The notes under the pieces: generated by a model
The model's input: only the letters and a program-made list of their open reading frames with translations
Told to the model about the DNA's origin: nothing
Database searches by the model: none
Made by a program: the position numbers and the translations under genes
In this document: piece by piece, positions 1 to 61,930 of the stretch
Numbering within the stretch: the first letter of the stretch is position 1
How the letters are laid out: each line of letters begins with the position of its first letter
Origin: Charina bottae
Lineage: Eukaryota; Chordata; Lepidosauria; Squamata; Charinaidae
Length of the DNA stretch: 64,000 nucleotides
Reading direction: 5' to 3'
Assembly (NCBI GenBank): GCA_023362775.1
Contig: JALMGJ010000002.1
Coordinates: 70,037,414 to 70,101,413, forward strand

Positions 1-1020
1 TTTTCTACCACTTGCAGTCAGCTGACAAGCCATGCGTTGCTTTGGGGCTGCTGGGGCTGCCTTTTCATCAGGGCTGTTTAAAGTGCTCATAAGAGCAGGG
101 GATTGCTTGTTCAAAAGCACCTCTGAGGACTAACCCATTTACCATTCTTACTCTAGAGAGGTTTGAGAGAGACTATGTATCACACAATGGACAATAACAA
201 GAAAAGTTCTGCAGTTCTTAAAGCTCTGGATTAACTTGTTAATTACTTTATGTTTGCTAACTGATCTTCTGCTTTCTGACTCTCAGCTGTACTTGGAGAG
301 GTACCTTCATCATGCAACAGTGAAATAGCTTTTTGTAAGAATTAGTGGATTCAGTATCTGTTTGCAGTCGGAAGTGGGAGGACTTGGCATGGGTTTAGTA
401 AAGAGCAGATTGGAGTTTCAAACTAACAGGGATTAGGCCATATAAAAACAGGCCATTGCATCCAACCTAGGAAAGCCAGCTTGAGCTCAGTAATTCAGTC
501 TTGCGCCAAATAATGTATTAGCCAGCTCTTTGTTATTCAAGGAGAGCTACCACATACTGACTCCAGATAACCCATTTTGGCATTTGGCTATTCTGATCAG
601 TTTTCCAACATCAAAAAACAGAATTGCTTTGTCTGCTCTAATAAAAGATATACGGACTAAACAGGATAGTTACCAGAGTGTGTTGCATACCTCACTGACC
701 TGTCCATATCAGGCTTCTCTGGAGGCCTTTAAGTTGTGTGCATGAATGGCAAAACTGGTCCTGGCTTTCTGTTCCAAAGATTAGCATCTTAAATTCAGTT
801 ATGCACAACTGTCTGTGGCTTCAGCGCTTGCTACAGTTTCCGGGGTACCAATTAGGCCATTTTAGATACCGGTTTTAATAATCGTTTTGGGGATAGCTAA
901 CCATAGGCAGCCTTGGGAAAGCCCCGTTTGAAAAACTAGGTATATTTCACAAACAAACTAAAATAATAAATAAATTAGCCTGTTCCTCTAGCAAAGTATA
1001 ATAGGCTGGCATGATGGGAA

Positions 1021-1329
1021 ACCAGTCCATACTCCAGGAAATCAAGGCAGACTGCTCACTTGAGGGAATGATATTAAAGGCAAAACTGAAGTACTTTGGC
1101 CACATAATGAGAAGACAGGATACCCTGGAGAAGAAGCTGATGCTAGGGAAAGTGGAAGGCAAAAGGAAGAGGGGCCGACCAAGGGCAAGATGGATGGATG
1201 ATATTCTGGAGGTGACAGACTCGACCGTGGGGGAGCTGGGGATGGTGACGGCTGACAGGAAGCTGTGGCATGGGCTGGTCTATGAAGTCACGAAGAGTCG
1301 GAAGCGACTGAACGAATAAACAACAACAA
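1021..1329 (+). mobile_element. BovB (RTE clade) LINE 3' end with target duplication
   Basis: 5'-truncated BovB. The translated strand carries the C-terminal KYFGHIMRRQDTLEKKLMLG and KRKRGRPRARWMDDI, then the short BovB 3' end AGTCGGAAGCGACTGAACGA and a CAA-rich tail. ATGATGGGAA is repeated directly at 1011-1020 and 1330-1339, consistent with a target-site duplication. The reading frame is intact over about 100 codons but is only a fragment. Confidence 0.92.
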
Positions 1330-1890
1330 ATGATGGGAATATAAACCAAGCCAAAGGGAGCCCACAGAAGGGCAATTCACTGAGTTTCCCTCCATTTAAA
1401 TTCTAGATTCTGCTTCAGGCTGCTTACAGCTCCAAATCCCACTTTCTTCCTCACACAGACATTCACCACCATCGTTTTGCAAAAACAAGGAAATACACCC
1501 TGACATCTTTAGGCAAGCAGTTATGTTTTATAACAGCTCCAATCCTTTCTCCCTTTTCTGAGCAGCAGGGATTAAGTGCTAATCAGCAACATTAGAAGTA
1601 ACACTTTAAAAGTGAAGAGGGAGATACTGCCCGACACATATCACAGGGACCACTGCTCAGCTCTGTGTTCAGGCATATAGCACTTTCCCCTGGGGTGATC
1701 AAAAATTGGTGCTCAATCTTTTAAGGACGTAGACCTAAAAATCCTGTTGTGTCAAATGATTAGGGGTGATCCTACAGCAATATAGGATGAGATTTTATAA
1801 AATGAGCTCATAGTTCTGAGCTCAGTTCATCTGGAAAAGGAACCAGAGAGAAAGGAAAACAATGGTGAAAAATCCTATTGACAACTTAAA

Positions 1891-2125
1891 AAGGTAAAGG
1901 TTCCCCCCGCACATCTGTGCAGTCGTGTCCGACTCTAGGGGCCGGTGCTCATCTCCGTTTGTTAGCCGAAGAGCCAGCGTTGTCCGAAGATGCTTCCGTG
2001 GTCATGTGGCCAGCATGACGCATGCAGAATGCTGTTACCTTCCCACCGAAGTGGTACCTATTAATCTACTTGCATTTGCATGCTTTCGAATTGCTAGGTT
2101 GGCAAGAGCTGCGGCTAGTGCGGGA
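1891..2125 (-). mobile_element. tRNA-derived SINE, truncated (lacks tRNA head)
   Basis: Read on the minus strand this is the body and tail of the SINE family described at 44976. The 3' end (AAGGTAAAGGTTCCCCCCGC on the plus strand) is complete, but the head with A and B boxes is missing, as in a 5'-truncated insertion. Confidence 0.85.
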
Positions 2126-2208
2126 TGTTTATAATGATGTCTACACAATGAAGTGCTGATGATTACTGCCCCAAATCTGGTAAGCATATTTTTGTCTAGA
2201 ACAGCCAC

Positions 2209-2320
2209 CTGCCAACCTAGTGCCCTTCAGAAGTGTTCAGTAGCACAGTCAACAGCTACGTTGGCTGGGACCTCTGTGAGTTGTAGTCCAGTACAAGTGG
2301 AGAGCACCAGGTTGGAGAAA
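2209..2320 (+). mobile_element. Decayed hAT-like MITE copy
   Basis: Contains GAGTTGTAGTCCAGTACA followed by GAGAGCACCAGGTTGGAGAA, the hallmark of a short non-autonomous element common in reptiles (known from memory, superfamily assignment tentative). Similar decayed copies are at 26370-26470, 53491-53590 and 57181-57260. Confidence 0.45.
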
Positions 2321-5140
2321 GAATTAGCTGAAGCTGTAGGAAGCAGTGGGACGTATAAGCCTGGCATACGAGTGCCTGTGTGTATGCGGAGGCCTGAGGC
2401 AGTATGAGCCACACTAGCTAACACTCACACAGTGTCTTATTGATGAGATTTAGCTCATCAGGCACCTAATATTGTACATTTTTCAATGCTCCTCTTTATC
2501 TGTTTCACTTTCCTATTCCCTAGGATGGCTCATTAGAAGGCTGATAAATGGCACTTGAGGCCTCAACAAAACCACCAGTGCCAGGGCTTGCCGATTTCAC
2601 GATGCTGGCCTATCCCTACCTTTTCTGCAGCAGACAGCTAGATAGGAAAGGAGGGAGAGAAGAAAAGTATGTTGATCTCACCCTCAGTGGGGCTTAATCA
2701 ATATATTATTTTGGCAGTCTAGCTTTTCTCTCTTTCACATGCCTTGATGTGTTACTGTATTGCGGTCACAAGGGACTAAATAATCCCATGTGCCCTACAC
2801 AGTTATACCTTTGGGAATAATTCTTCCCAATCTGATGACAGAACAGCCAGCAAGAGTATAAATGCAAGGTTGCCCTGGAGCATCCTGTACCAAAAGTCAG
2901 ACACTTGTTAGAAAGCCTTCCTTGGCACTGCTGTTCTGATCATCAGTAATTGTTGGCTCAAAGACATGGACCCAATAAAAACACCCTCCTGAAAAACAGA
3001 GCCCTGCCAGCATCCCCCAATGACACATTTTCACAAAAATCTGCTGTGTACAGGAAAATATAGATATTTTTACTTGCTTGATTTGCTTGTACAAGTTTGG
3101 GCTAAGGGATTAAAAAACAAAACCTGCTGATATTCTGCTTGCTTCAAAGCCTATTCTAAACATCTTAACCTTATACCTTCTTATTTGATAAATATTTGCA
3201 ATACGGTATTCACCCACTAATATCTGTCAGAGGAAAAAAAGAGAAAGGAAAGCAGGTGGGTCTTTTCTTAATAAATGAGAAACCTGAATGGCAAGACAAG
3301 TTTGCCTAACATTTTGTCACATTTTAGATGAGGCATATGTTCCCAAGTCTTGTGAGATAACTCTTTCTTTTCCCTCTTTTTTACACCACAAGGCCTGTAA
3401 CGCAGACTTTTATTATGTCTCCATAAGTGCCCCCAGTGTTATTGCACAGATCTTTTCTCCAGACCTCCTAGACATTTGTTTATGGGAGCTGCTGTTTGCA
3501 AACATTACTCTTTTCTACTGAAAATCCTGAGCTATATAGGGTGTAAAGATGACAAAGGGTGATATATTAGGAGAGCTGGCCCATTTTTGACCAATCTGAT
3601 TTTTGTTTCTTTCTTTTAACTGTCTAGTTTGCTGTGGCTCCCAGGAAAATAAAACCATGTAGCAGCAGCATGACTGATAGCCCCATGATGGTGAGCTGGG
3701 ATTTGGAACTTGACAACTGCAATCAGGGGAAATCTGCAGGAAATTCACAACTTGGAAATGCAGTTTATCTATTTCAGGAGTTCAGTGGTTTGGGATATTT
3801 TTGAAAGAAGTGGGGCTGTACCGTTTTTCTTTAAAAAAACAAAACACCAGACCAGCTCTTGGAGCATCCCACACACAGTTTGAGGCATATTTCCAGACCA
3901 CACTGTATTTCATTCTCCCTCGCTTGAATCCTGTGCTGAAGCACAGCATGGAATAAATTGTAAGTCATGGCCGTATTTATGGTTTCTACATTTAATATAC
4001 AAAGTATGGTAACAGCACATTTGTGTGAAAGTACTAGCTAAACAATTTCTCCCTTACAGGAGAAGTAAAACTTATCATCAGCTTCAGATAGAACATATCA
4101 CTGAGAATTTGCTGTAGTTGTACTAGCAGCGTAATATAAGCAAGTTCCTTTCCTTTTGCTAAGTTTCCATCCATTCTTCCTGCAGACACTTATGTTCCAT
4201 GACTTCACCACCATGGATCAAACAAGTTAGTCCCTTACATGGCTCCTGCCAAATACTATGCAAAAGCACAGCCAGAATAAAATAAATTGTGCAGTTACGT
4301 TGGGATAATTTAAAACAACAATATTAAGAAAGGGTATGTTGGCTTCAGCAATGGGCTTAATAAATGTTAAAAGAGAAGCAAAAGTCTATTCTTATTCCTT
4401 TGCAAAGTGTTATACATTCTAGAGTAGCGATACACTTTCATGGATATAGGATGTCCCTAGATGGAAGCAAGGAGGGAAGGGCCTGTAACCAATAACATTA
4501 AGCACCTCTCAGTTGTGACTGCATGCCATTTGCATAGCTTTCTACTTCTTCTGGAAAGCACCCAAGCTTTCTTTATCTTAACAAGGAATGGTATTCTTCA
4601 GAAAAGCATCTCTGCCCTGTGCCATAGCAACTCACTGAGTAAAAGCCTGGCAAGATCCTACTAAGGCATCACTTTTGACATAAACAAGCACAGATTTGTA
4701 GCTGCCATTAATCCAGGATTCCTTCTGGCATGTGCAACGAAATTCCTTTAACGCAAGCATGTGCTGGGAAACTATAGTTTTAAGTTCATTAGTGATACAG
4801 GAGTTTAAGGCTTCAGATCAGGCAATACTGAAGGTATTCCCTCTGCCGAGAGAACCTGAATCTTATTCTGGCCTACCGATTTTGCTAGGGAAAACTGAAC
4901 CAATGGAAGATATTATATCACACAGTAATGAGGTGCTGAGTAAATTATTATCAAGGAAAAAAACACCTCCCATCAGCTGAACCAAACATTACCACAAGAA
5001 TCCTGTAAATTATTCCATGCTGCAACAATTCTGGTTCCACAGTTTCTTGGGAGGGGTATCCCTTTTTCTTGAACTCATAGTCTATTTTACCCAAATAACT
5101 TTTAAACTTTTCTGTAGCTCTCTTCTCCATATGTATGCTT

Positions 5141-5650
5141 TTATTTATATATCAAATTTATATGGCTGTCCATCTCACAAAAAAGTGACTCTGGGTGGCA
5201 TACAACAAACTTATAAAACAGTAAAATATAAAAACAGTCATTATTTAAAAAAAAATAAAAATCACAAGGCATAAGAAAGAATAGACATTAACAGTAGTAA
5301 TGGAGCCACCTCAAGATCTCACTGGTCCCCTGGGACCCCCAGGCCTGATGACATAACCAGGTCTTGAGGGACTTCTGGAAAATCAACAGGAGGGAGAATG
5401 TTCCATAAAGCGGGCGCCATGGCAGAGAAGGCCTGCCTCCTGGGACCCGCCAAGTGTAGTTCCCTGACTGACGGGACCCACAGCATGCCTCTTCTGCCAG
5501 ATCTGATGGGACAGGCAGATATAATCGGGGACAGGTGGTCCCTCAGATAACCCGGCCCCATGCCATGAAGGGCTTTAAAGGTCGAAACCAGCACACTGCA
5601 TTGGACCCGGAAGCAAACCGGCAACCAATACAGCTTGCTGTTCTAGAGGC
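5141..5650 (-). mobile_element. CR1/L2-type LINE 3' end
   Basis: Minus-strand translation shows the conserved C-terminal pattern [20 protein letters not shown] and then FSAMAPALWNILPPVDFPE. The 3' untranslated tail with the CCCAGAGTCACTT-like motif and TAAATA repeats sits at the low-coordinate end. 5'-truncated. Confidence 0.88.
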
Positions 5651-6130
5651 ACACATAACTGCCCGCGCTGCTGCATTTTATTTAACCTGATACTTCAGTC
5701 AGTGCCTCAGATGGATTCTAAACAACCCACACCTCTGCACCAACCAATTTATTATGAAGATTAAAATAAGACTAAGGATAGCAGCAAGATGGAGAATTTG
5801 TATCAAAGCAGATCGTTCATATTTCACATTCTCCCATTATTCCTAGTGAAAAGGATTTTAAAATAATATTCTGAACATTTGTAGCATTTATAACAAAAGA
5901 TTTTAACAAGGGATGGAAAACATTGTTATTCTTATTTTACAGAAAATGAAACCTCAATGGCACTCAGTGTAGTCCCAGCCCTCCCAAATCCAAGGCTTCT
6001 TGATTCACAGCACAGTGTTTTAGCCAAATACACTGTCAACCTCCAAAAAGATCAAAGATTCCAACAAATCAGTGCCCCAATCCTTTTCCCCAACACTCTT
6101 AATATGGTTCAAACAATGTAGCATTCTTAC

Positions 6131-54869
<48,739 letters not shown>

Positions 54870-57104
54870 CTGCCAAAGAAGACACAACAGAGCAGAGAGT
54901 CTATTAGTCAACCTTAGATAAAATAACAGATACAAACCGAGAGCCAAATGAAAGGCTAGTAGAGGACATCACATTGTTCTCACTAATTTCAAGTGCACCT
55001 CCCTGGATCTTCCTCTGCCAGTGATGACCATGTCAAAAGCAAGACAGACTGGTCAGATACAAAGCCCCCCAATAACCAAAGAACAACAACACAGTTGTCT
55101 TTATTGTTTTCCAGCTGCTTCTTAGAATTCTACCAGACAGAATGCACTTTGGGGGAAAGTAACTGGGGACCAGTCCAAAGCACCCCAATTACTGTCCACA
55201 TTAATTTTCCCTTTGCCTATTTAAGCAATGTTGAGACAGTTTGACTCTGGATTTGTAGTATTCTTTACCAGCCCTACTACTAGAGAATGATTGGTGGGAA
55301 TTGAGCAAATCTATTCGATGCCAAATCACGAGCATGATTTATTTGGGCTGTTGAGGCCAATGTTCCTCAGCACAAAAACTGCATAACCTAATAATCTGGG
55401 TTCATTTTTAAAATACAATCCCAGAGTACACAAAACCTGAAACTAAGTGATTTTCAGAGCTATTAAAGTAATATACAGTCTATAAATGGGTATCGTCACT
55501 GTATAAATTAATAAAAAGTACAAATTGAAGTTATTTTATTCTAATCACCATTCAGCATTCAGGAATGCTGTGCACCTGTTCCTCGAAATAAGACAACAAA
55601 GCAGGGAGCGTTTGTCTGAATAAATATCTAAACTGAGGAAGAATGGAATCTAAAACCTCCCAGCAACTAGAGCCATTACTTTTGTCTTTGTTGAGCTGGC
55701 AAATAGTGTTCCGCTTCTCCTACAGCAGGAAAGAAAATATAGGAAATGAAAATGCAGACTTAAGGAAGACTATCTCTCTAAGAAGGATGATTACAGTACA
55801 GAGGCACATAAATTGGGAATTGTATTTCCATCCCACATCACCATGAGCCTTCACCCCATCTATCTCAGTGAAAAATAAACCCAACCCAATCTCTTGCTTC
55901 AGCCAAACTTCTCGTAGCCTCATCAATATTCCCTCCACAGTGCCTGTGTGCATGTGGAGGTTTAATCGATATGAAGACAGGAAGGCAGTCGGAACCTTCC
56001 CTGACAGCTAATGACCTCCTTTGGCGAGAGATTCTCCACTTTTCTCCGGAGAAAATGACAGGCGTGTCAGGAGAGATTAAATGAAAGATTCATGGCTTGC
56101 TGGAGTTTGTTAGGGAACTATGAATACTACAGGTGCAGCTCTTCCCATGCTCTGGAAACACCCCCTCCCTGCTCAGCCACAGCACTATATTAGCCATCAA
56201 GGCTTAAGACAGCCAGAAAGATGAAGGAGGCAACAAGTGCCTTCCCCAACACATATCCTTCCAAGTCTCCCTTTTCTCTCCCAACTCCTCTTCTACCTCC
56301 CTGGAAATCCAATTTGTCTTAATTTGTATTAAAAAAGAAATAGCTATAAAGCATACAGAATACAAGTGAATGGTCATGCATAGAGAATGAGAAACAAAAC
56401 ACACAGCAGAAACACTGAGTTCCTGAAAGCTATCATATAACATGTCATATAACATGACGAATCATTCTTTTGCATACTGAGCCAGAAACAATGCAGAATC
56501 ACAATATAAAGTAAATACTATAGAAATACAGGTCAGAAGCCTTATCTATACAGCATGGGTTGGCTACATAGCACCCATAGGCATAGGGCACACGCCTGCA
56601 CACTAGAATGATGTCCACTGTTCTCTCACATTAAATAATAATGGCCAAGCTCTCTATACTGTAGAGATTTTGGTCTTCTTCTAGAAAATGGGTTAAAACT
56701 GCTGAAATTTCAGGAGTTCTCGACAATTTATAAGATAGTTGTCCATTATATGAAATTCTGCAATGGCACCTGGGCCTGAAAAATGTATCAACTCCTGACC
56801 CATGGCATTAGTGATATAAAATACTCTTTAATTAAATCCAGCTGTTTAAGACCTGCTTTACCTATTTAGCGTTTCCCAGATATACAGTATACTGTATGCC
56901 TTGAGTCATTTTATAATATATCTGAAGAGCACTAATTTGAGGAAGGCTGGTCTAAAGTGCAGAATATGATATTAAATGGTGTAAAGAAGGCATTTCAACA
57001 AAATGTCCCATTTGGGGATTGATGTATTTATCTGAAGTATTATTATATTTTCATGGAGAACATCTATCTATGTGGTCACCAGGAGTCAACAACAACTTGA
57101 TGAC

Positions 57105-57107
<3 letters not shown>

Positions 57108-57140
<33 letters not shown>
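57108..57140. repeat. (CAAT)n microsatellite
   Basis: About eight TCAA units. Confidence 0.95.
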
Positions 57141-57141
<1 letters not shown>

Positions 57142-57180
57142 TTCTCTTCAACAAATGCCTTTCTTAGAATAATCTTTCAA

Positions 57181-57260
57181 CCAGCATGGTATTATCCAAA
57201 TTAACTGCTGAAAGTAGGAATTGTAATCTGGACAACATCAAGTTGGAGAAGGGTGGTCTA
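57181..57260 (+). mobile_element. Decayed hAT-like MITE fragment
   Basis: CCAGCATGGTATTATCCAAA, GGAATTGTAATCTGGACAAC and AGTTGGAGAAGGGTGGTCTA match the family at 2209. Confidence 0.45.
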
Positions 57261-58415
57261 TAATTCCAAATATCTGCCCCGAAGAGTAGAGCATAGAACT
57301 CTAAATGCAGATTGTATAATCAAAAGTTCAGAGAATTGAAGTGCAGCTAATATAAGCTCACATCAATAATACCTTTATGCAATACAATACATAAACTACA
57401 TAAAGGTCATTAGGGACTTGAAAATAATTGATGTTTGCATAATGTGGTATTGTGTAAGTGTGTGTGACTGTGTTTGTGTATGTTCATGTCATTATTTTGT
57501 GGTTGTGTCAAACTAATTGGAAACAGGCTGAAGAAGCTGTCTATAGGAATAACTCAAAAAAGGTCAAGTATATTTACATAAAGGAAAAGCACCCATCATT
57601 TGGAAAGAGAAAAGTGTTTTGGGAGGGTGGCAGAGAAGGATTTAGCTGTGACGAGCAGCGTGGCAGAATAAGTGAAATTGGCATTTTCAATTTGTACTCT
57701 GACATGTCTCATTTGGGGCCCTGGCATCTCAGAAAGGCATACAGCCTGCAGCTGTCCGAAACACTTATTTGCATTTCTCTGCCCTGGATCCTTTCGGAAA
57801 TGAATTCCTTTTGAATAGGGTACAAAGTGGGAACTGGCAGATTATTAACTCTTTAGATACCTGCTCTGACAAAAGCAGTTTACACAAAAGAGACAGATAT
57901 GTGCATTTTTGTTTCATAGAATATGACCTTTTCTACCTAACAAACATTTTCTTGGTGGCAATTATTAAGACTTCTGGTGATCTGTAGCAACATATGGCAT
58001 AAGTCAAGAACTTAAGACAAGATGAGGGTTCATGTCCATGAATAATCAACATTACTGCAATACCTCTTATCATGACATTAAGACTGTGAGCTATCATTAT
58101 CTATGTTGCTTTTCATATACAAACATACAAAACAGTCACGCTGTCTTCTTAGAAAATAAAAATGGTGGGTGACTGCAGCCCAATGTTTTATTTTGGAAAA
58201 TGTCCTCCTTCCCTCTCCACAAATAGTTTCCTTTCTGGCAAATGGTGGATTTCCCTTTCCTGAAATTTTAATTGTAGACTGAACAATCTTCAAAAACTCA
58301 AAATGCTCATAAAGACTGATCAGGCAAGAATCTATAAACTAATCAAATGCAGCCTAAAAGAGATGGTGTAGCATACCTTGTTGGCTCCCCTGCTTTCTTC
58401 AGATACCATATTATC

Positions 58416-58441
58416 CTCCCTCCCTCCCTCCCTCCCTCCCT
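58416..58441. repeat. (TCCC)n microsatellite
   Basis: Short CCCT tetranucleotide run. Confidence 0.95.
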
Positions 58442-60357
58442 CAAGGCAATTCTGGCAGCACACAGTGCATAGTTTAAAAAGATACACTGCTAAATTGCAA
58501 AAACTGGTCCGCTCTGCTAAAGAACTAATTTTCTGTATGCAATATAGAGGAGTCAGTTCTGTGAATCAGTAGTCAGCAATGGTACAGTGCAGATTTAGAA
58601 TTTACTATCTCATCTGTTGGAGAACTTGCTTGAAGCTAATGCATTCAACATGTTCATTGCAGGGAAGAACAAAGGCTACATTAGACAGCTGAAAACATGT
58701 CATGCATGTTCTTACATAATTAAGAAGGCACTGAATGCGATTTCTCTCTTTAAATTCTACATTGGACTGAAAGGATGGATGGGCACATCTGGAAAAACAA
58801 GAACTAGGAAACTGTTTGCTTCTATAGTTGCCAGTGTCTCCAAAACTCATCTAGAGGAAGAACAATCCAGAATGTTAGTCTTGCCAATAACTGCCTAGAC
58901 TATTCTTGGATTTCGAAACTCTGCATAAAGAAAGGGAATGGAAATGCATCCCAAGAGCCAGAGGGAAAGTTTAAAAGGTGGGTCTTTTGAAGAAAACAGG
59001 AAGGAAAGCAGCCAATAGGTTTGAACTATGGCCAGCAGCCTGACACCACACGCTTGAGTTACATTGCCAAAGCCAAACACTTGGGTTTTCTACTTCGTTT
59101 TATGTTTTATGCCAATTTTGTGTTTCACTCTTATTCTTTAACTGTGCCTAGGCTCCTAAGTACTCTGAAAACTTGTAACAACTATTTAGAACTGCAATTC
59201 AAAATACATGCATTTGGAAGGTAGTCTTCTGAAATCAATAGGGCTTATTTCCAAATGAACACGTGGGAGAACATAATGAAGGTCAAATTATTAAACAATC
59301 ATGTTTGCTGATGTGTTACATTGCTTGTGGCTTTATGCCAATGTTGTTAACATCTCTCCATTCACATTTTTACAATTATACACTTCTGCAAATATATCGG
59401 GCTGGCTTAATGGCTGTAGCACACAGCAACCTGAATTTGCTTCTTAGGTTGTCACAAAATTACACTATCAGCAAACATTACATTATGCATGCACACAGAG
59501 TATCTCTGAGTGGTAGAACATGTTAGGATATTAGTTCCTTGGCTTTGGGGGACAACTCTGAAATTGTAATACAGATGTTTCCACACCAGCATCATTTAGA
59601 TGGGGGATGGTAGCTTGCCTCTGCCCAAAAGCCCTGGCAGAAGTATTTTAACACATTGTGAACTAACAATCATCCAGACTGGCCCATCACATTTCATGCC
59701 TAAATTCTACTATATGTTCCTTTCACTTTTACTTTGCATGCAGAAAGCACAGGTGCCAGGCAGACTCCAGAGGAAGCAAGGACTATCCAGATCACCAACC
59801 AGTAAAACACAGAGAAGACTGAATGCAGAGTTCTCCTTGAGAGAAGGAACACAGCAGCCGCCGCCACCACCAGCAGCAGCAGCACAGCAGGGAAAGAATT
59901 TGGTTTTTTTTCTCTTGGAGGTCTATGCTGCTAGAGGAGAGGTCTTTAAAGTTCTGCCCCAAACTGGATTACCCTTACCCCTTCATCACAAAAATAAAGT
60001 TTGAGTGTGCACACGTATACATGTATCTCACACTACTAATTACACTCAGGCCCTGCTATCAATCCTGTTCTGATACAAAACCTTGGTTCTTGCTGGGGTT
60101 TAGTAAGGAACAAATAGCTTTAGCAATGCTACATTTTGGAGGACTCTCAATGCAAAACATGTATGCCCGTGTAATAATTGTCAGCACTACTGACACTTTA
60201 TTCTTTGTTTCTGCAAAAACAGCAGACACCTTTCTGTGCCACTGTCATTCTCCACTATGCGCCTTTGCTGCTAGGGGAAAGGTACAGAGGATTCCTCATC
60301 ACATCTGGAGCTTTTCAAGTTAATGTTCTTTATTTTTAAACGAAATAATCTCTAGAG

Positions 60358-60628
60358 CAGGGCTTTCCAAAGTTTTCCCGTGGCGACACACCAATCACCG
60401 TTGGTGTGTCGCCGCGGGAAAACCCAGAAGTGCTGCCGTTGCAGCAGCGTGCAAAAACCCGGAAGCGCTGCTGCGGCTTTCGGGTTTTTGCGCGCCGCCG
60501 TTGGTGTGTCGCCGCGGGAAAACCCGGAAGCGCTGATGATGATCAGCGCTTCCGGGTTGTGTGGCGACACACCAGACTGTGTGTGGTGACACACTTTTGT
60601 GTCGCGACACACAGTTTGGAAAGCTCTG
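60358..60628. mobile_element. hAT MITE, GCTTTCCAAAC family, copy 3
   Basis: CAGGGCTTTCCAAAGTTTTC and CAGTTTGGAAAGCTCTG ends. CTCTAGAG is repeated at 60350-60357 and 60629-60636. The interior is built of repeated, self-complementary GC-rich blocks (GTTGGTGTGTCGCCGCGGGA twice; AACCCGGAAGCGCTGAT / ATCAGCGCTTCCGGGTT as a hairpin). Confidence 0.95.
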
Positions 60629-61116
60629 CTCTAGAGAAAAGAAATTGTGAAATCACAAGATGGAACAAGCAAAGGGGTTGGTTGGTTTGATCCTCGAAAG
60701 CTCCTCAGAAAGGGGCAGAGAATTTTTTGAGCAGCAGTAAGAAAAAAAACATTGAATATGGAATTTCTGAGTTTACAATGGAAGCTTTAAAAAATGTCAT
60801 GGGGTAGGGATAGGGGAGAGTAATTATTTCTAACCCAAGTCTTACTCTGATTTTAAAAAAAACTTAAAATATTTTAAAAATAACTTTGTCAATACAAATG
60901 ATATTACCCTTTCACTATATAACATGTACTGTATGTGCATGGAGGGAGAGGTAGAAGAGCAAGGGATGGGTTACAGAAATCTTATTAGCCTTGTATATTA
61001 GACAGTGACTGAAACTTGTTTAGATTTAAAGTCAATATCCCCTCCCCAAAAGACACAAACACAAAACACCACTTAGTTATTAGTAAAAGTCAATTCTACT
61101 GTAACTTCTGTCTTTG

Positions 61117-61566
61117 CTGTTACTATTCAAATCAAATCGAATTATCCATTCAGTCATATCCGACCCTTGGCGATTCCATAAGCCAGCTCTCTCCCATGAT
61201 TTCTGATCTTGTACAGCTTCTTTCAGTTGCTTTAAATTTTGGCCTGTGTCTGCTCTGATTACATCCAACCAGCGCGTTCTTTGGCATCCTCATCGTCTTT
61301 TGCCACTGACCGTTCCAAGCATAACGTCTTTCTCCAACGATGTTGATCTCATGACATGACCGAAGTAACTAAGTCTAAGTTTTGTTATTTTTCCTTCTAG
61401 TGACATGTCCGGTTTTATGTGCTTCAACACTTCTTTATTCGTTATCTTTGCAGTCCAAGGGATTCGCAAGAGCCTCTTCCAACACCATAGTTCAAAGGAA
61501 TCCATTTTCCTTCTATCCAACTTTTTCATCGTCCAACTTTCACAGCCATAAGTAGTTATGGGGAAC
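61117..61566 (-). mobile_element. BovB/RTE-like LINE 3' end
   Basis: The minus-strand reading contains TYGCESWTMKKLDRRKMDSF, RLLRIPWTAKITNKEVL and LRLSYFGHVMRSTSLEKDVM, GTVSGKRR, then frameshifted WLDVIRADTG. It ends near 61117. About 92 codons remain open. Confidence 0.9.
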
Positions 61567-61689
61567 ACGATTTACTGTTACTATTTACTATATATTTACT
61601 AATACTAGTAAATATTATTTACTATTTACTGTTACTATTGCTTCTATAAAATTCCGAATTTTTCAATCTATCCCTATCCCTATTTATCC

Positions 61690-61930
61690 CTATCCATGTG
61701 GCTCTCACCCTCTTGGCATTGAGTATGGCCCAAAAGACCTCTTTGTTCTCCCAGGCCTTGGGTTAAGATAGATGGACCCCTTGTTGGATGTGTTTTCATC
61801 TATGTTTTTGTATAGAGCAACTGGATCCCATCTTGATTTGTTTTGTATTGTATTGCGTTTTTATGGTTTATTATATTGTGAGCTGTGCAGAGTCAGACGG
61901 CACCTAAATTGAATTAAATAAACTAACTGG
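61690..61930 (+). mobile_element. L2-like LINE 3' end, diverged
   Basis: GGACCCCTTGTTGGATGTGT, a T-rich stretch, TGTGAGCTGTGCAGAGTCAG and TTGAATTAAATAAACTAACT; weak match to the LINE 3' layout. Confidence 0.55.

Larger units (their letters stand above)
1..6130 (-). other. PLXNA1 intron (3' part of window)
   Basis: Intron after the 6131-6197 exon; its far end lies outside the window. It holds a BovB 3' fragment (1021-1329), a truncated tRNA-SINE (1891-2125), a decayed hAT-like piece (2209-2320) and a CR1/L2 3' end (5141-5650). The rest is AT-rich unique sequence in which I see no coding signal. Confidence 0.8.

Noticed and set aside
1..6130. The next PLXNA1 exon (ECAGEPLF block)
   Set aside because: Searched on the minus strand by eye; no matching coding stretch with splice sites was found, so it probably lies outside the window.
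59600..60004. 134-codon plus-strand frame
   Set aside because: No recognisable domain; it contains a short CAG/CCG triplet run (QQPPPPPAAAAQQ) and lies in intron. Not supported as a gene.
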